A DNA stretch of 64,000 bases from Pyricularia pennisetigena (taxonomy: Eukaryota > Ascomycota > Sordariomycetes > Magnaporthales > Pyriculariaceae). The notes below the pieces were generated by a model, which worked only from the letters and a program-made list of their open reading frames with translations, did not search any database and was not told the DNA's origin. The stretch covers positions 3,208,543 to 3,272,542 of the forward strand of contig NC_043743.1 in assembly GCF_004337985.1 (NCBI RefSeq), given 5' to 3'. Position 1 is the stretch's first letter; each line of letters opens with the position of its first letter. Positions 32,998 through 44,253 of the stretch are shown in pieces. A program made the position numbers and the translations under genes.

Positions 32998-33959
32998 ATG
33001 AATGATATTTGCCAAAATAAATGCATGCCACCAACGGCTTTTCGCCAAAAGCAGATCCGAAGCTCAGCCAATGGCCCAAAGGGACCACCTCGTAGGATAG
33101 GCAGGCCGCTCAAGACGCCAGAGCAGCGAGCGGCTGACAAGACCGCCAGGCAGGCTGCCAAATCTGTTGAGTTGGCCAGATTGGCAGAGAAATCGTTGGG
33201 GAGCAGTCGCAGGCCGAACGTCAAGACGGTGCATCCACTCAGCGAAGCCCAACTCCCGCCAACGGCAACGTCCGGTGCTCGCTTCGATACTCCGGATTTG
33301 TCGGTCGTGGCCCGGCATGCTCGGGATTTATTTCCACCCAGGGGTCGTCCGCTAATCGGAGCTTACTGTCCCTCTAACTGCAGAGTAACAACAAAAGCAA
33401 AGAGGCTTGCCTAATCCCATGATGATTTGATTATTAAGAGAGCCTGCCGCCACAGACTGCCATCGCTGCCCCGATTCTCCCTGAACCTTCTCAGACCATC
33501 ACACTGGCAATACAAACGCAATCACCAATATCTGTCCCGTCACATCCTGCTTCCTCCATTACGAACGCCTCTCCTCAATCTCTCATGCAATCAACGAAGA
33601 CCTCGGGCTCAGTATCTATTACGTCGTCTCCGGCACAAGAAACCAATGATCCAGCCATCGTACCTCCAACGGCAGCTCCGGGTTCAGCCATAAGAGGTTC
33701 CGTCGGCAATGAGACTGCAGTAGGGTTTGCATTGCCGTTTTTCCAGGCACAACCAAGCACATGGCCACCGCCACCGCAGCGGGAAAATTTCTTCATCTTC
33801 TGGTGTGAAATAGCTATCTTCTTTCGCCGAGCGCAACCTCCAACCGCCCTGGTAGACTTGTACTCTACACGAAACCTTGCACTCAGCACTGCTGCCGCGT
33901 CATTCGACAGTAGCTTCTCAATGGCAAGCGCGGGATCCCTCAGCCCAACCAGTGGGTGA
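32998..33959 (+). CDS. Hypothetical basic, Ser/Pro/Thr-rich protein (two exons, model uncertain)
   Basis: The first open stretch (32998-33384, open in frame back to about 32797) and the second (to 33959) are both phase 0 across a possible intron. The donor is GTAACA at 33385, with a CCTAATCC branch-like site and an acceptor at 33440 or 33455. The joined product is about 296-301 aa. The first half is basic, with an AT-hook-like GRPLKTPEQRA and a helical Ala/Lys-rich segment after it. The second half is rich in Ser, Thr, Pro and Ala. No domain is recognised. The true start may lie in an upstream exon. It may instead be a decayed transposon gene. Confidence 0.35.
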
Positions 33960-34846
33960 AAGAGAAGAGTCCTGGTGGAAGAGGGCGACCCTGGAATACA
34001 TTGGCCATCTTCCTAGCTCACTTGTCGCCTCGTTGGCTGCAATTTTCCAACCTACCAGGACTGACTTGAGTTGATGTGCATCATGCACTTGAGTTCGAAC
34101 GGGGAGGCCTGGCTGAGGTTGACCTCATTATCAGCTGCCTGGATCTTTGCAAGATCTACAGCTCTACCCGTCATTGAAACCCTGCCATATGACACACGCC
34201 AAGCTTTGGGGGTTCTCTGATCATGATGGCGCTTCTGAAGTATTAAAAATTTCCATTCGGGTACACTGACTTGGCCACGATGACTGTTGGAAAATTGTGC
34301 TTCTGACAGCGTACCCCGTGCCTGATTGTTTAGCAGATCGCCCAGACGTCCTGAATTCTTCTAGCTCCGTAGGTTTAGCATCTCTTCGATTATTTGTCTG
34401 TTTGCATACAAGCAATGTCGACGAAGCAAAGCGCCTTCAGGATCAGGGTGATTATTGGTCACAACCAACAATGCGGCACGCGAAGGATACACAAGCCACG
34501 CTGACTTGGCGGGGTAGTGACATCACTAGACAGAGCTGTCTAACACTCTTGTTTCGCCCAGGGCACATCGTGAATGTGTCGCACCTGCATATTCCCCCTT
34601 GTCGCTGGTCACGGCAAGCAAACCTGCTTTTTGGCAAGTTCTCCCGTGGACTTGTTGTGGTGGTTGCACTATCGAGCGCCGGCGTGCATTAAAACTCAGC
34701 TTCTGGCCTCTTGCGTTTGTCAACTTGGCCCTGCAGAATCCCACACAACTACAGACCTGTCTCCAAATTAATCTCCAACACGTAATAACACCTAATTTCA
34801 CAAACCAAAACTGATCTGTCCGACGACGCAGGCCAACACAGCCAAC
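33960..34846. other. Intergenic upstream of the small stress-protein gene
   Basis: Nothing with coding character is seen. The last 100 bases are C/A-rich, with few ATGs, as expected of a leader. Confidence 0.5.
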
Positions 34847-35393
34847 ATGGACTTCCTCAAGAGCGTCACCGGCGACAACAAGGACGCCGCCCAGAAGCCT
34901 CAAACCGAGCAGCACCAGCAGACAACCAACTCCGGAGCTGGCGGCGGCGGTTTCATGGACAAGCTCAGCGGATTCACGGGGGGCGAACAGAAGCCGACGA
35001 CTGAAGCCCAAGAGTCGTCTTCGGGCGGCTTCATGGACAAGCTGAACAGCATGGCGGGCGGTGGCAGGGAGAGTGAGAAGAACGAGGATGCCCTCGACAA
35101 GGGTAGGTCTGTTCTTTAAACACGAGTCGCTGTCGCTGTTTTTGTTCTTTTGTCTATTCGGTTTCGAGGCAACTTGGTCGCGTCGCGAGTCTAGAAATTG
35201 CAAACTAATGGAAAAATTTCGTCGCGCATTTTCAGGTATTGATTGGGTTCAGGAGAACGTCCTGGGCCAAGGACAGCAGAGTAACGAGAGTGCAATCGAG
35301 CAGGCCAAGGACAAGCAGATTGCTGGCTTCATCAGGGACCAGTACAAGAACACCACCGGATCCGACTTTCCAATCAAGGATAAGGAGACCTGA
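34847..35393 (+). CDS. Small hydrophilic stress protein (DDR48-annotated fungal family)
   Basis: Exons 34847-35102 and 35236-35393 (137 aa). The N-terminal half is Gly/Gln/Ser-rich and carries a duplicated GGFMDKL module (GGGGFMDKLSGFTGG and SSGGFMDKLNSMAGG). The C-terminal half is conserved in many filamentous fungi: RESEKNEDALDKGIDWVQENVLGQG, then NESAIEQAKDKQIAGFIRDQYKNTTGSDFPI. Homologues are often annotated as DNA-damage-responsive protein 48, without biochemical proof. There is no signal peptide or membrane segment, so it is presumably cytosolic. The phase-1 intron falls exactly at the boundary between the repeat part and the conserved part. Confidence 0.82.
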
Positions 35394-37755
35394 GCGGCTT
35401 TTCTTTTCACTAATACTGTCTGGCGGCCTTAGTTATGGTTCTGTCCGCGGAATTAGGGGGTGCATATGCATCGAGTGGCTGATGGCAGATGTTGACGTGA
35501 GCATTGTAATTTTTTTGGGGGGGAAATGAAGGAGGCGTCTTTTGTAGTCAAAGCATTATCATCGCGTGGATCGGCCTATAAGATGCTGATCTGAAATGTC
35601 GTTTGGATCTGCGAAAGCGCAAACGAAAGTGTGCGAGTAAGAAATTGTTCGGTAGCCGTGTATGGTAAGCTCATTACCCTACCTAGATGGATTGAGTAAA
35701 CAACTTTCTCACAACGTACTCGACGCCAATATCGAGATTTCGAAGCCGTTGTGAATGTCTGTCCAGGCAATATGACCAACTCGGAACATTCTGTATCTCA
35801 ATCTTAAATGGATTAACTGCCAGACCTAGAGTCTAATCTGTGGATATGACATCGCCAAGGGGCTTGGGAGATGCAAATCCCTCGGTTCAAGCTTCCTTGA
35901 CAACTCTGGGTCTGACAGGGGGACGGTGACATGAATCCATAGGAAAGTCGACAACGTTGAGGTCAAACACGGCATGCGGGGTGGTTTTGGAATCCCGCCA
36001 AGTCCAGTTTCCCTACATGCTTGCCACAAATTTAAAATATGATTTGCCCAAAAAAGTGGTGGAGTGGAATCCACACTCGCTACTGCGTATTCGCCTAGGC
36101 AAGTTAGTTGCAAAATCGTCCAATGGTGTGGATGCAGGCGACACACCTTGAAACACCATGATTGTTAAACTGGAGTTGGGGACAAAACAAAGTGACTGCA
36201 TAGCATCACCTGCTTACATCCAGGCTATATCATTTGAGAACAAGACGCTATGGCAGCTGGACTTTAGACCTAGTTCAAAGAAGCTTCAACACGACCAGCT
36301 GCTGGTCTTTTTTTTATGGCAGTTTCTCTATGGATTAACTGCAGGCACAGGAATTACTTGGTAGGTATCGCCGGTTCGGTTGGACAGTTTTATGTTGCTT
36401 CGCGGTTAGCGGCAAAGAGGGCCCAATTTCGTTTGGGCATCGCCTCTTCGTTACCCCCACTTTAAAAGCCCCCGACCCGTGAAAGACTGGTGGGGACGTG
36501 TTTGAACCTTGTCCGAATTCGGCATCATCACAGGGACCGGAGACGACATCACGCCCACCATGAAGTACCTACTACGGCTGTACCGAATATTTTTTTCATA
36601 CTTGCCAAAATGGCTTTTGAAACCGTCCCAGTCGTCCAATTTTGGCTCATGCATAACCTTACCTTCATTCTTAATCAGGTCAAGCTTTTCTGCAAAGGTA
36701 CAAAGTAGTATTGCTCTGAGGGCTCCAAATTGTTCACCTTCACGATAGGGCACTACCTTGGCCTCCACTCTCTGGGTCGTGGATGAGTTACATGAAATCA
36801 GATACTAGGGCGTAGATATAGCAACGCCCTTTACTTGGATAGGAGGACGAGGGTGCAAAGAAAACAAGGAAGAAGGAGGGAACAGAGTGAAGGGTTGGCT
36901 GTTTTCTTGCGAGACTGGACCTTTCATGTGGACTGTTTGCTCAGCTTGAGATGTCATCACAGAGAATGGCTCGTTTAAAGGTTGGACTTCCAGCGTCTTT
37001 TTCCAGTTGAGATTGACTAAAGACAGTTTTTTTTAGGAGTAATCGGAAAGATATCCGAGGCCCATGGTGTGTTGTACTGTTTCCATCTATGTGTGTGTGT
37101 GTGTCTGTGTGTCAAGGAACGAGGGAGGGTTGGAACAGCATAGCTAACAACCATTACCCAAAGCCAAAACTGGTCCCTCACTCCCCAAACATTTTCTGGT
37201 TTTATGATCAGGTAATCAATCATTAAATGTCTACCCAGACCAGCAAGAATAAAAAGCGATCTCAAAGGTCATATGGGCCATATCGCTGTCGCAGCCGTGG
37301 TCACAGCATCCTTGCCAGGGGGTGGGACCCTTTTGTCACTAGCAGGTATCATATGTCCAAAAACGGTAGCATCTCCATAAGTGGACGCCTTTTGGGATTT
37401 CGCAAATGGACACGGTAAGGTAGCACTAAAACCTCGTCCTTCCCGTGGGGGGTTTCTTGGCTTTTCTTCTCTTTCCTTTCTTACAGTTTGTACTAGTTAC
37501 AACCTACCATCAACCTCTCATTGCATTGTCCCTTTTCCTGTATCGTGCGGCAGGCCGTAGACATTTTCGTGTGTTCTGTGTATAGTATCGGATACCTCTA
37601 TCCTCTTGCCAATCCTTCTTTTTGTTCCTTTTCCCCATTGATTCAAGGGCGGGCGGGTTAAATTTTCTCATTCTCTTCTTTTCTGTGTTTTCTTTTTTTT
37701 TTTTTTTTATCTTTTGAGTAATTTACTCTCCACCCCAAGACACACAAAAGCCAGC
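35394..37755. other. Intergenic, 2.4 kb, low gene content
   Basis: AT-richer sequence with several short frames but none supported. It holds a (GT)n microsatellite near 37090-37112 and a T/CT-rich promoter tract (37660-37711) directly before the UstYa-like gene. If a precursor peptide gene for that oxidase existed nearby, it is not visible here as a repeat-bearing secreted frame. Confidence 0.5.
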
Positions 37756-38764
37756 ATGATGGAACCAACAAAGGAAAAGCACGAATATGCCAACGTCGAT
37801 GAGCACGACGATTGTTGCTCGAGCACAGAGGTGGAGGACTCCCTGATGGGAATGGATGAGGAGAAGCAATACAGATGCCGAGACCACATTGGCTCCCCGA
37901 GGAGACCAAGGTCGCTCGCATCCAAGCTTCTCGCGCCCTTCAAGTCCGGCAGGTGGCTGATCGACACGGGGCTGCTACTTGTCATTATCTTTCTGCTGGT
38001 AAAGGACAAGCGGAAGGATGTGGAAAACCCGTGGCAATTCGGAGGTGATATAACTGGTGTCAGCCCGAGATGTATGTTTGATCCAAATTTTCCCCGGTTT
38101 GGAAACTTGTTGGTGTGGGAAAAGACTCCAACTAACAGCTCATACTTGCCCCCCATTTCCAGTCTCATCACAGATTCAGACGTTCCACGTCAACCAGTCC
38201 TTTGCACCATCCAACACATCCGAGTTCTTCACGGACGAGGTATTGCAGCGGTGGAACTCACTGATGCCCCGGGGCATGGGTTTCCAGTGGGTTAACGACA
38301 CGCACAAGTACCACGACCTCCCGACGCCAATCCTCTGGGACGAAGGCAAGACCGTCTTCACCACCTCGGTGACGCACAACCTCCACTGCCTGGTAAGTTC
38401 TCTTCCGACATTTTTTTTCTTTTTCTTTCGTGTATTCCCCAGCTACGTCGTGTGTCAAGTTGCAGTTTTGATTAATGCGTGACAAACCCCAAAACAGTTC
38501 GCCATCGTGCAGACCTATTCTGGCCTCAAGTCGGGCCACGAGCTGCCCGACGACCACCACTGGCACATGATCCACTGCTTCGACTACATGAGGCAGGCCA
38601 TCATGTGCTCGGCCGACATGGCCCTGGAGGGCCTCGAGACCACATTCCCCGACCACAATGGCGGGTCCGATGGTTGGGATTCGAAGCACGTCTGCAAGGA
38701 CTGGGGCCAGGTCAAGGACTACCTCGAGAGCGTGCGGGCCTATGACGATAAGCTTATTTACTAG
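37756..38764 (+). CDS. UstYa-like (DUF3328) type II membrane oxidase
   Basis: Exons 37756-38071, 38163-38392, 38498-38764 (270 aa). The N-terminal acidic, Cys-containing tail (1-60) is followed by one membrane span (about 67-83) and then the DUF3328 domain. Both diagnostic HxxHC motifs are present: HNLHC (177-181) and HMIHC (205-209). The usual RWNSLMP and DMALEG segments and the C-terminal CKDW are also there. UstYa-family proteins catalyse oxidative cyclisation, desaturation or chlorination in ustiloxin, phomopsin and cyclochlorotine-type pathways, acting in the secretory membranes. Here there is no UstYb twin, precursor peptide, NRPS or methyltransferase next door, so this looks like an orphan or a remnant tailoring gene. 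All splice sites are canonical. Confidence 0.9.
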
Positions 38765-39850
38765 GCTGCCGTTGATGCTTTTCTCCAGGATTTGATTTGA
38801 GGAAATAGAGAGGGGTTTAAAAAAAAAAAAAAAAAGAAACCTGAAAACCCATGTTGCTCTGGTAGCTTTTTTCGATAATAATACCACCCACGCGAGATGT
38901 TCAATTACTGCACGCCCAAAATGTTTGGGGTTGAGCTTCTCCGCCGTGGTTCGCGATTGCGCTCTTAGCGGTCGATTGGTTGTCGAACGGGGTTGTCTCA
39001 ATTGTCAGTGGGGTTCGCAGGTGACGGTCGATCCCGTTTCCCAACCTGACTCGACCAACCAATTAATGTGATTCATGATCAAGCTCCATTCCCCGTCGGC
39101 AGGCGATTGTATCCACTGAGAGTTTAAACTCCAAAGCAACATGTTGTTGTCCGTGTCCCATCAACCCTGCATCAAATCAGGACAACAAACAACGTCCACT
39201 GTACAACACGGTACTCGAAGTTGAGCGTGAATCCTGGCCGGAAATTTTGCAGCTCGCATTGAACCGTTCGCACCAATGCATGTAACACCTCGCGTACAGA
39301 TTTCTTGGGAGCGCTGGATTATATACCTCGGTTGATGTTAATCTCGTCTTGGAATTGCAGATTGACCAATGCCGAGCCAGCCAGCCAGGGCCAGAAAAGA
39401 AGACTACCGATTTCGTAATGATCTGCGCAGGTTTTCTTCGCCTCCACTATGAAGTCAACGATGCACCATTTCGGTAGGTGTCACGCAGGACAAATTGATT
39501 CCTGGGCCAATCACCTCGCCTTTAAGGACCAAGCAATCACGGCTTCCCCAGAATCCCTCAAAGCTTGGGCGACACTGTGCAGAGTGGAATGCAATCATTA
39601 ATGGTACCAGTTTAAACCCTGCGCAAGGATTCGTTCCCGTGTCCATCTCTTCTTCTTCCCCTCTCTTTTTGGAAAACTGGCATAAACAAAAACAAAATCT
39701 CGGAACTACCGGAAAATACCATCATCATATATAAGTATCATCATTAATTTGATCTCTCTGTAAGCCATCTTGCAACAGCAGTTTACGTTGTAAATACAAC
39801 TGTCTGATCTTCTCGGCTCTCAAGATTCCGTCTTCGCACCCGTAAACATA
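38765..39850. other. Intergenic between UstYa-like and EBP-like genes
   Basis: An A run (38820-38835) follows the UstYa stop. A long minus-strand frame across 38258-39001 is antisense to the gene and has no domain. The promoter of the EBP-like gene occupies the right end. No other gene is seen. Confidence 0.5.
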
Positions 39851-40809
39851 ATGGTCCAGACACGATCCGCCTCATCGACCACGGTGCCGCGCCTGTCGCC
39901 CCCGCCTCCCTCGCCAACAAAGCGACGAGTCTCGAACCGCAGCGCCTCGACCACACCTGCGCCCACCTCGGCTCCTGCTGCGGCAGCGGAGGTGACACAG
40001 CCGTCGACAAGCCTCCGCGGCGGCTACAGCAGCGGCAACAGCATCAGCACCAGAACCACCCCTACCATCCTCTCGCACACGCCCTCCACCCTGGCCCTCG
40101 CATGGCTCGCCATCTCCCTGCCTCTGGTCGCCTGGGACACGGGGTACATCATGCTGCGGCCGCACAGCATGCCGGGCGGGACGTGGCACTCGCCGATATG
40201 GAAGCCGTACGCACTGTACGGGCGCGTCGACTACGTCTACGGTCGCGAGCGCTGGGAGTCCAACGACGGCTTCTGCGGCGCCCAGGGCACCATGAACATT
40301 GTCGAGTCGCTCATGTACCTGGCGTACCTGTGGATCTGGCACAGCAACAAGACGGCGGCGGGCGCTAGCGGCAGTGGCGCGGCTAGTGCCAGGGGTGCTG
40401 TCACTGGCAGGTCGGCGGGCCTGGCCATGCTCATCATGTTTTCGGCCTGCGTTATGACGGTCAGCAAGACGGTGCTGTACTGGCTCAACGAGAGCTGGTC
40501 AGGATTCCACGGTATCGGACACAACACACTGAGGGACTTGATTGTGCTGTGGATTATTCCAAAGTAGGTNNNNNNNNNNNNNNNNNNNNNNNNNNNNNNN
40601 NNNNNNNNNNNNNNNNNNNNNNNNNNNTTTTTTGCCTTTTTCTTCTGCTGCGTCTTGAGTGGCTCGCAACACATGCTGACCCTCATACTTTTTGCTGCAG
40701 TGGCGCCTGGCTCGTCTTCCCGTCATATCTCATTTACAGTTACGGCCGCGAAATACTCGATTCTATGGCCCCACCGACGACTCCTCTCGCCACTGAGAAG
40801 TTGGACTGA
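39851..40809 (+). CDS. Polytopic membrane protein, EBP/EXPERA-like (fungal)
   Basis: Exons 39851-40563 and 40701-40809 (273 aa). The intron contains a 58-base assembly gap, but both splice sites are present (GTAGGT, GCTGCAG) and the codon AA|T joins to give IIPNGAWLVFP, so the coding sequence is complete. The N-tail (1-75) is Ser/Pro/Thr-rich and basic. Four or five membrane spans follow, with conserved-looking PLVAWDTGYIMLRPHSMPGG, YGRVDYVYGRERWE, FCGAQGTMNIVESLMYL and TVSKTVLYWLNE. Fungal homologues are sometimes labelled emopamil-binding or EXPERA proteins, a group with sterol isomerase members. The resemblance is loose and no isomerase activity should be assumed. The likely location is the ER or another internal membrane. 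Confidence 0.7.
40570..40627. other. Assembly gap (58 N) inside an intron
   Basis: Unknown bases lying entirely within the intron of the EBP-like gene, six bases after its donor. A T run follows it. Confidence 0.99.
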
Positions 40810-41100
40810 TGCAATCAGGGTTTTATTTTTTTCAAATGAAAAGTTTTCGAGTACTTATCGATGTTCGTAATCACAACGTACATATGAAGATGACGATGTC
40901 ATCCAAGTGTAATTATACGCCGCCGGCAAGCGGGGACCCCAGTATTTCCTTGCTTACATGCGGAGTACACAACATACATTATTTTGCACATGCACATCTC
41001 ATCAATGCGCTTCTCTATCTGGCTTCAAAGACGCTGTGTTGTTTGCTCATTAAATTCATGATGGCTATGTACAAATTTTGTTTCCACTCATCATTCCCAC

Positions 41101-42147
41101 TCAGTCAATCTTGATGGACATCTTGCCAATGTGCTTCTTGTTCCACATGTACTCGTAGGCCTCCTTGATCTGGTCGAGCGAGAAGACGGTCTTGTCCATG
41201 ACGGGGTGGATGTTGTTGACCTCGATGGCGCGAATCATGTCCTCCATCATGCTCCTGGGGCCGACGTAGGTTCCCCTGATGGTGCAGATGTTGCTCAAAC
41301 TGGAAATGACACTGGGCATCTTGTCGCCGGCGGCACCGCCCAGGAAGCCAATGACGGAGATGATACCCTCGTACTTGATGGCCTTGAGCGACTGCTCAAA
41401 GGTGCCGAGCCCGCCGACCTCGATGATGTTGTCGACGCCCTCGCCGCCCTTGGTCAGCTTGCGGGCCGTCTCGCCCCAGTTCTTGTCCTCGTTGTAGTTG
41501 ATGACGTGGTCGGCGCCCAGCTTCTTGAGCAGGCCCAGCTTGTCCTGCGAGCTGGACGTGGCGATGACGGTGCAGCCGGCCGCCTTGGCGAACTGCAGCG
41601 CAAACAGCGACACGCCGCCCGTGCCCTGCACCAGCACCACGTCGCCCGGCTTGACGGGCTTGCAGCCGTACAGGGCGTTCCAGCTGGTCAGGCCCGCGCA
41701 CGTGAGCGACGCCGACTCGACAAAGTCGAGGTTCTCGGGCGCCCGCACCAGGCCCGTCTCGGCGAACACGCCGTACTGCCTCAGCGTGCCGTCCAGGACG
41801 CCGCCGAGACCAGTGGCCGCCGAGGAGAGCGTCACGGGCCCGAACTGGTGGCCCTGGTTGAAGAGCGTCACCACCCGGTCGCCCACCTTGAACTCCTTGA
41901 CCTTGCTGCCCACCTCGATGACCTCACCGGCGCCGTCGGACCCGGCCACCACGGGCAGGTCGAGCGGGAATGGGTACTGGCCGCGGGGGATGATCAGGTC
42001 GCGGTAGTTGAGCGAGGCCCCGTGCAGCTTGACCAGGACCTCGTTCTCGCCGGGCTTGGGGACGGGGGCGCTGGCCTCGAGCTTGAGGTCATCAAAGGCC
42101 TTGGTGGAGCCGGTGATGACCAGCTGTTTTTGTGTTGAGGGGGCCAT
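41101..42147 (-). CDS. MDR-family NAD(P)-dependent oxidoreductase (zinc-independent type)
   Basis: A single exon of 348 aa, complete from ATG to stop. The GroES-like half has GENEVLVKLHGASLNYRDLI and VVAGSDGAGEVIEVG. The Rossmann half has VLVQGTGGVSLFALQFAKAAG (nucleotide-binding GTGGVS) and LGADHVINY. The catalytic-zinc and structural-zinc cysteines of true alcohol dehydrogenases are missing, which places it with quinone-oxidoreductase or enoyl-reductase-like MDR proteins often annotated as zinc-type alcohol dehydrogenase-like. It is presumably a cytosolic reductase of an enone, quinone or aldehyde. It lies convergent to the EBP-like gene, 291 bases from its end. Confidence 0.92.
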   Translation of the reverse strand: MAPSTQKQLVITGSTKAFDDLKLEASAPVPKPGENEVLVKLHGASLNYRDLIIPRGQYPFPLDLPVVAGSDGAGEVIEVGSKVKEFKVGDRVVTLFNQGHQFGPVTLSSAATGLGGVLDGTLRQYGVFAETGLVRAPENLDFVESASLTCAGLTSWNALYGCKPVKPGDVVLVQGTGGVSLFALQFAKAAGCTVIATSSSQDKLGLLKKLGADHVINYNEDKNWGETARKLTKGGEGVDNIIEVGGLGTFEQSLKAIKYEGIISVIGFLGGAAGDKMPSVISSLSNICTIRGTYVGPRSMMEDMIRAIEVNNIHPVMDKTVFSLDQIKEAYEYMWNKKHIGKMSIKID

Positions 42148-43676
42148 GGTTTTTTTTTTGGATGTGTGATGGATTTGCCTAGAGAGGAAATGGGTATTGT
42201 ATCAAAGCAAAAATAAAATATTGGTCGATTAATGTACAAATTTGGATTGGAATTCTTGCTATACTTCCCGTCAAATCTTGATCCCTTTGCCGAAGCTCAT
42301 GCAGCGGCGCCTGGTTATATAGTTCATTCTGTCCCCAAGATAATGTTTGTTCCGACCGCCAGCATTAGTAAGTAGTCGCCCCATCGCACTCTCAAAAAGG
42401 CTGCCAGTTGTGGAGATTTTTACCAATGTTCCCACGGTACTGATTGATATGCAATTCTATATCACAAATGCGCGGGAAAACTAGCACCCGCCAAAGAGTT
42501 CCATAGTCTTCCAATGGCCCCGCAGTTGTCAGACGCCAGTAAGAGTGACATCATGAATCCATCTACTAAAGAAAACAAAGATCGAGTCGGTTTCTATGGA
42601 GACGATTCCACGCGATCCGTCAAATGGACCCATATTTTAGCCTGTTACCATCGGGAATCTTTGGCGAGTCCGCAGCGGGTACAAAGAGTCCAGTCTGTTC
42701 ATCGCCACCGCCCTGTTTGTTGCCACCGCTCATGTTGTCGGTTGGTTGGATGTTTGAGAATTCCGAATTGTGGCATGTTTTATTTGATTTGGGCGACTTG
42801 CTCGGGGTGTTTTCTTTTTTACCCTGCATACACGTCAGATTCTTGTTCTTTTCAAGGTGCTTACTGAACCAGGCAGGTTGCGCAACATGACTCGATTGAG
42901 AGTGAACGGTTGTCAGAGCCAAGAAGATCAGTCTGAGAACCACACTAAAATCCGGCTGATATCATTCAGTGGGTGCTAACCGGAAACACCGAAGCGGCAT
43001 GGAGATCCAAATGGAAACTAATCATGTCCTGGTCTATCTGAATCAAACAAGAACAACCTGGCGTTGTGAGGCTCGTTCATATCTCAGAGGAGCGAGTGGC
43101 CTTCAAAACCTTTGTGTGATTATCAAAGTTTCCATTCTTGGATCTTTCTTCTCGGTGAAACGCGAAAAAGAAATACGAAATCATCAAAAAGAGCCTGCAG
43201 GATTGAAATTCAAATCTGGACGGCTACCAAAGAGTGCAGACAAAGAAGAAGCTATCATCGTCAAAAGTCCGTGCATCAGGTTATGGGACCGTGAGACACT
43301 TTGCGGCTGTTTACTCAGGGCAACAAACTATTTGAGCCAGCTACGAGCTGTTATTTTGGCTTGATTCTGAACTAAAACCATTTGCAGCTGCAGAGAACAG
43401 TGTGTGCTTGTACGATATCCAGAAATCAAAGCTTCCACACAGGAACCCTCGTTTCGAGTTCAAAAGTAGACCGCAAGGCTACATCGCGAGGATACAAGGA
43501 CTTGGGCGTATTCTGATTGTCTGTGTTACATGAGAAAAAAGAACTAAGCCCGTAAAAGAGGCAGTTTCGCTGCCTACCCACCAGCTATATATCCTATAGA
43601 TATTTCCAGTGGGCGAGAAAGAAATGAGGGATGACAGAATTCCCATATCAAACACGAGTTCCAGCCACTTCCCCCT
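42148..43676. other. Intergenic, MDR promoter and 3' side of the small secreted protein gene
   Basis: Several short frames (42514-42867 +, 42620-42943 -) lack any feature of real genes. From about 43000 the sequence is AT-richer. No supported gene. Confidence 0.5.
42314..42321 (-). promoter_or_regulatory. TATA-like box of the MDR gene
   Basis: The minus strand reads ACTATATAACC about 168 bases upstream of the start at 42147. Position and sequence only. Confidence 0.35.
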
Positions 43677-44253
43677 CTAACTGGGGATACACATGAAGGA
43701 ACTGACATCATCGTTCCATCCAAAAATGCGAAGGTCCTCGTGCGGATTGTCGGACCTGATCGGTCCACCCCGGGAACCCTGACAAGTGGTAGTGCTAATA
43801 CACATTTGATATCTCTAGTCAGCACTCCCCCTGCCAACTACATTAGCCCGCCTTAATCAGAACTTACCGCCAGATGAAGCACGAGAAGCCCGCGGTCCGT
43901 GTTCGGAGGGAAGAGAGCACCTTGTCCCAGCTGGTACCGCCGAGGTTGTCTGGAGGAGCGATGTTTGCATCAGTCACAAGATTACAACACCACGAGAGGC
44001 AAGGTTTGATGGCGACTTCTTGGCGACTTCAAGACTAGGAGCGCTTACAGCACTGAAACTCCTCGGCAAGAAAGATGCCGCAGTCGTTGAAGTTGATGGC
44101 CCTGCAAGCCTCGAATTCGACGTTGGTGGCAAGGGCGGACGAGATGCCAGCGGTGATCTCCTTGGCAGGCACTGCCTTGGCCTCTGCTGGAGCGGCTGCT
44201 GCGGTGCCGGCAAGGGCACTGGCCATGAGGGCGATGATGGAGAGTGAAAGCAT
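43677..44253 (-). CDS. Small secreted six-cysteine protein, beta/gamma-crystallin-like
   Basis: Exons 44253-44049, 43949-43868, 43794-43677 (134 aa). The introns (GTAAGC..CCAG, 99 bp; GTAAGT..CTGAC..TTAG, 73 bp) fit the phases exactly. Signal peptide about 1-21, then an Ala-rich linker. The mature domain has six Cys (50, 58, 68, 92, 100, 131). The sequence pattern C-x7-C-x9-C-YNLGG..W..VLSSLRT..C-x7-C-QG..GP and the end LRIFGWNDDVSSFMC show two parallel halves, each closing with a V-SSL/F strand. This pattern matches fungal secreted beta/gamma-crystallin-like proteins (inference from pattern). It is a candidate effector or antimicrobial or cell-wall-binding protein. It cannot be read from any single open frame, so it is easily missed. 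A TATA box lies upstream. Confidence 0.75.

Noticed and set aside
43574..43837. 87-codon minus-strand frame as a separate small protein
   Set aside because: It is in a different frame from the spliced secreted protein. The exon 43677-43794 of the six-Cys gene explains this DNA better (closing Cys motif and matching phase).
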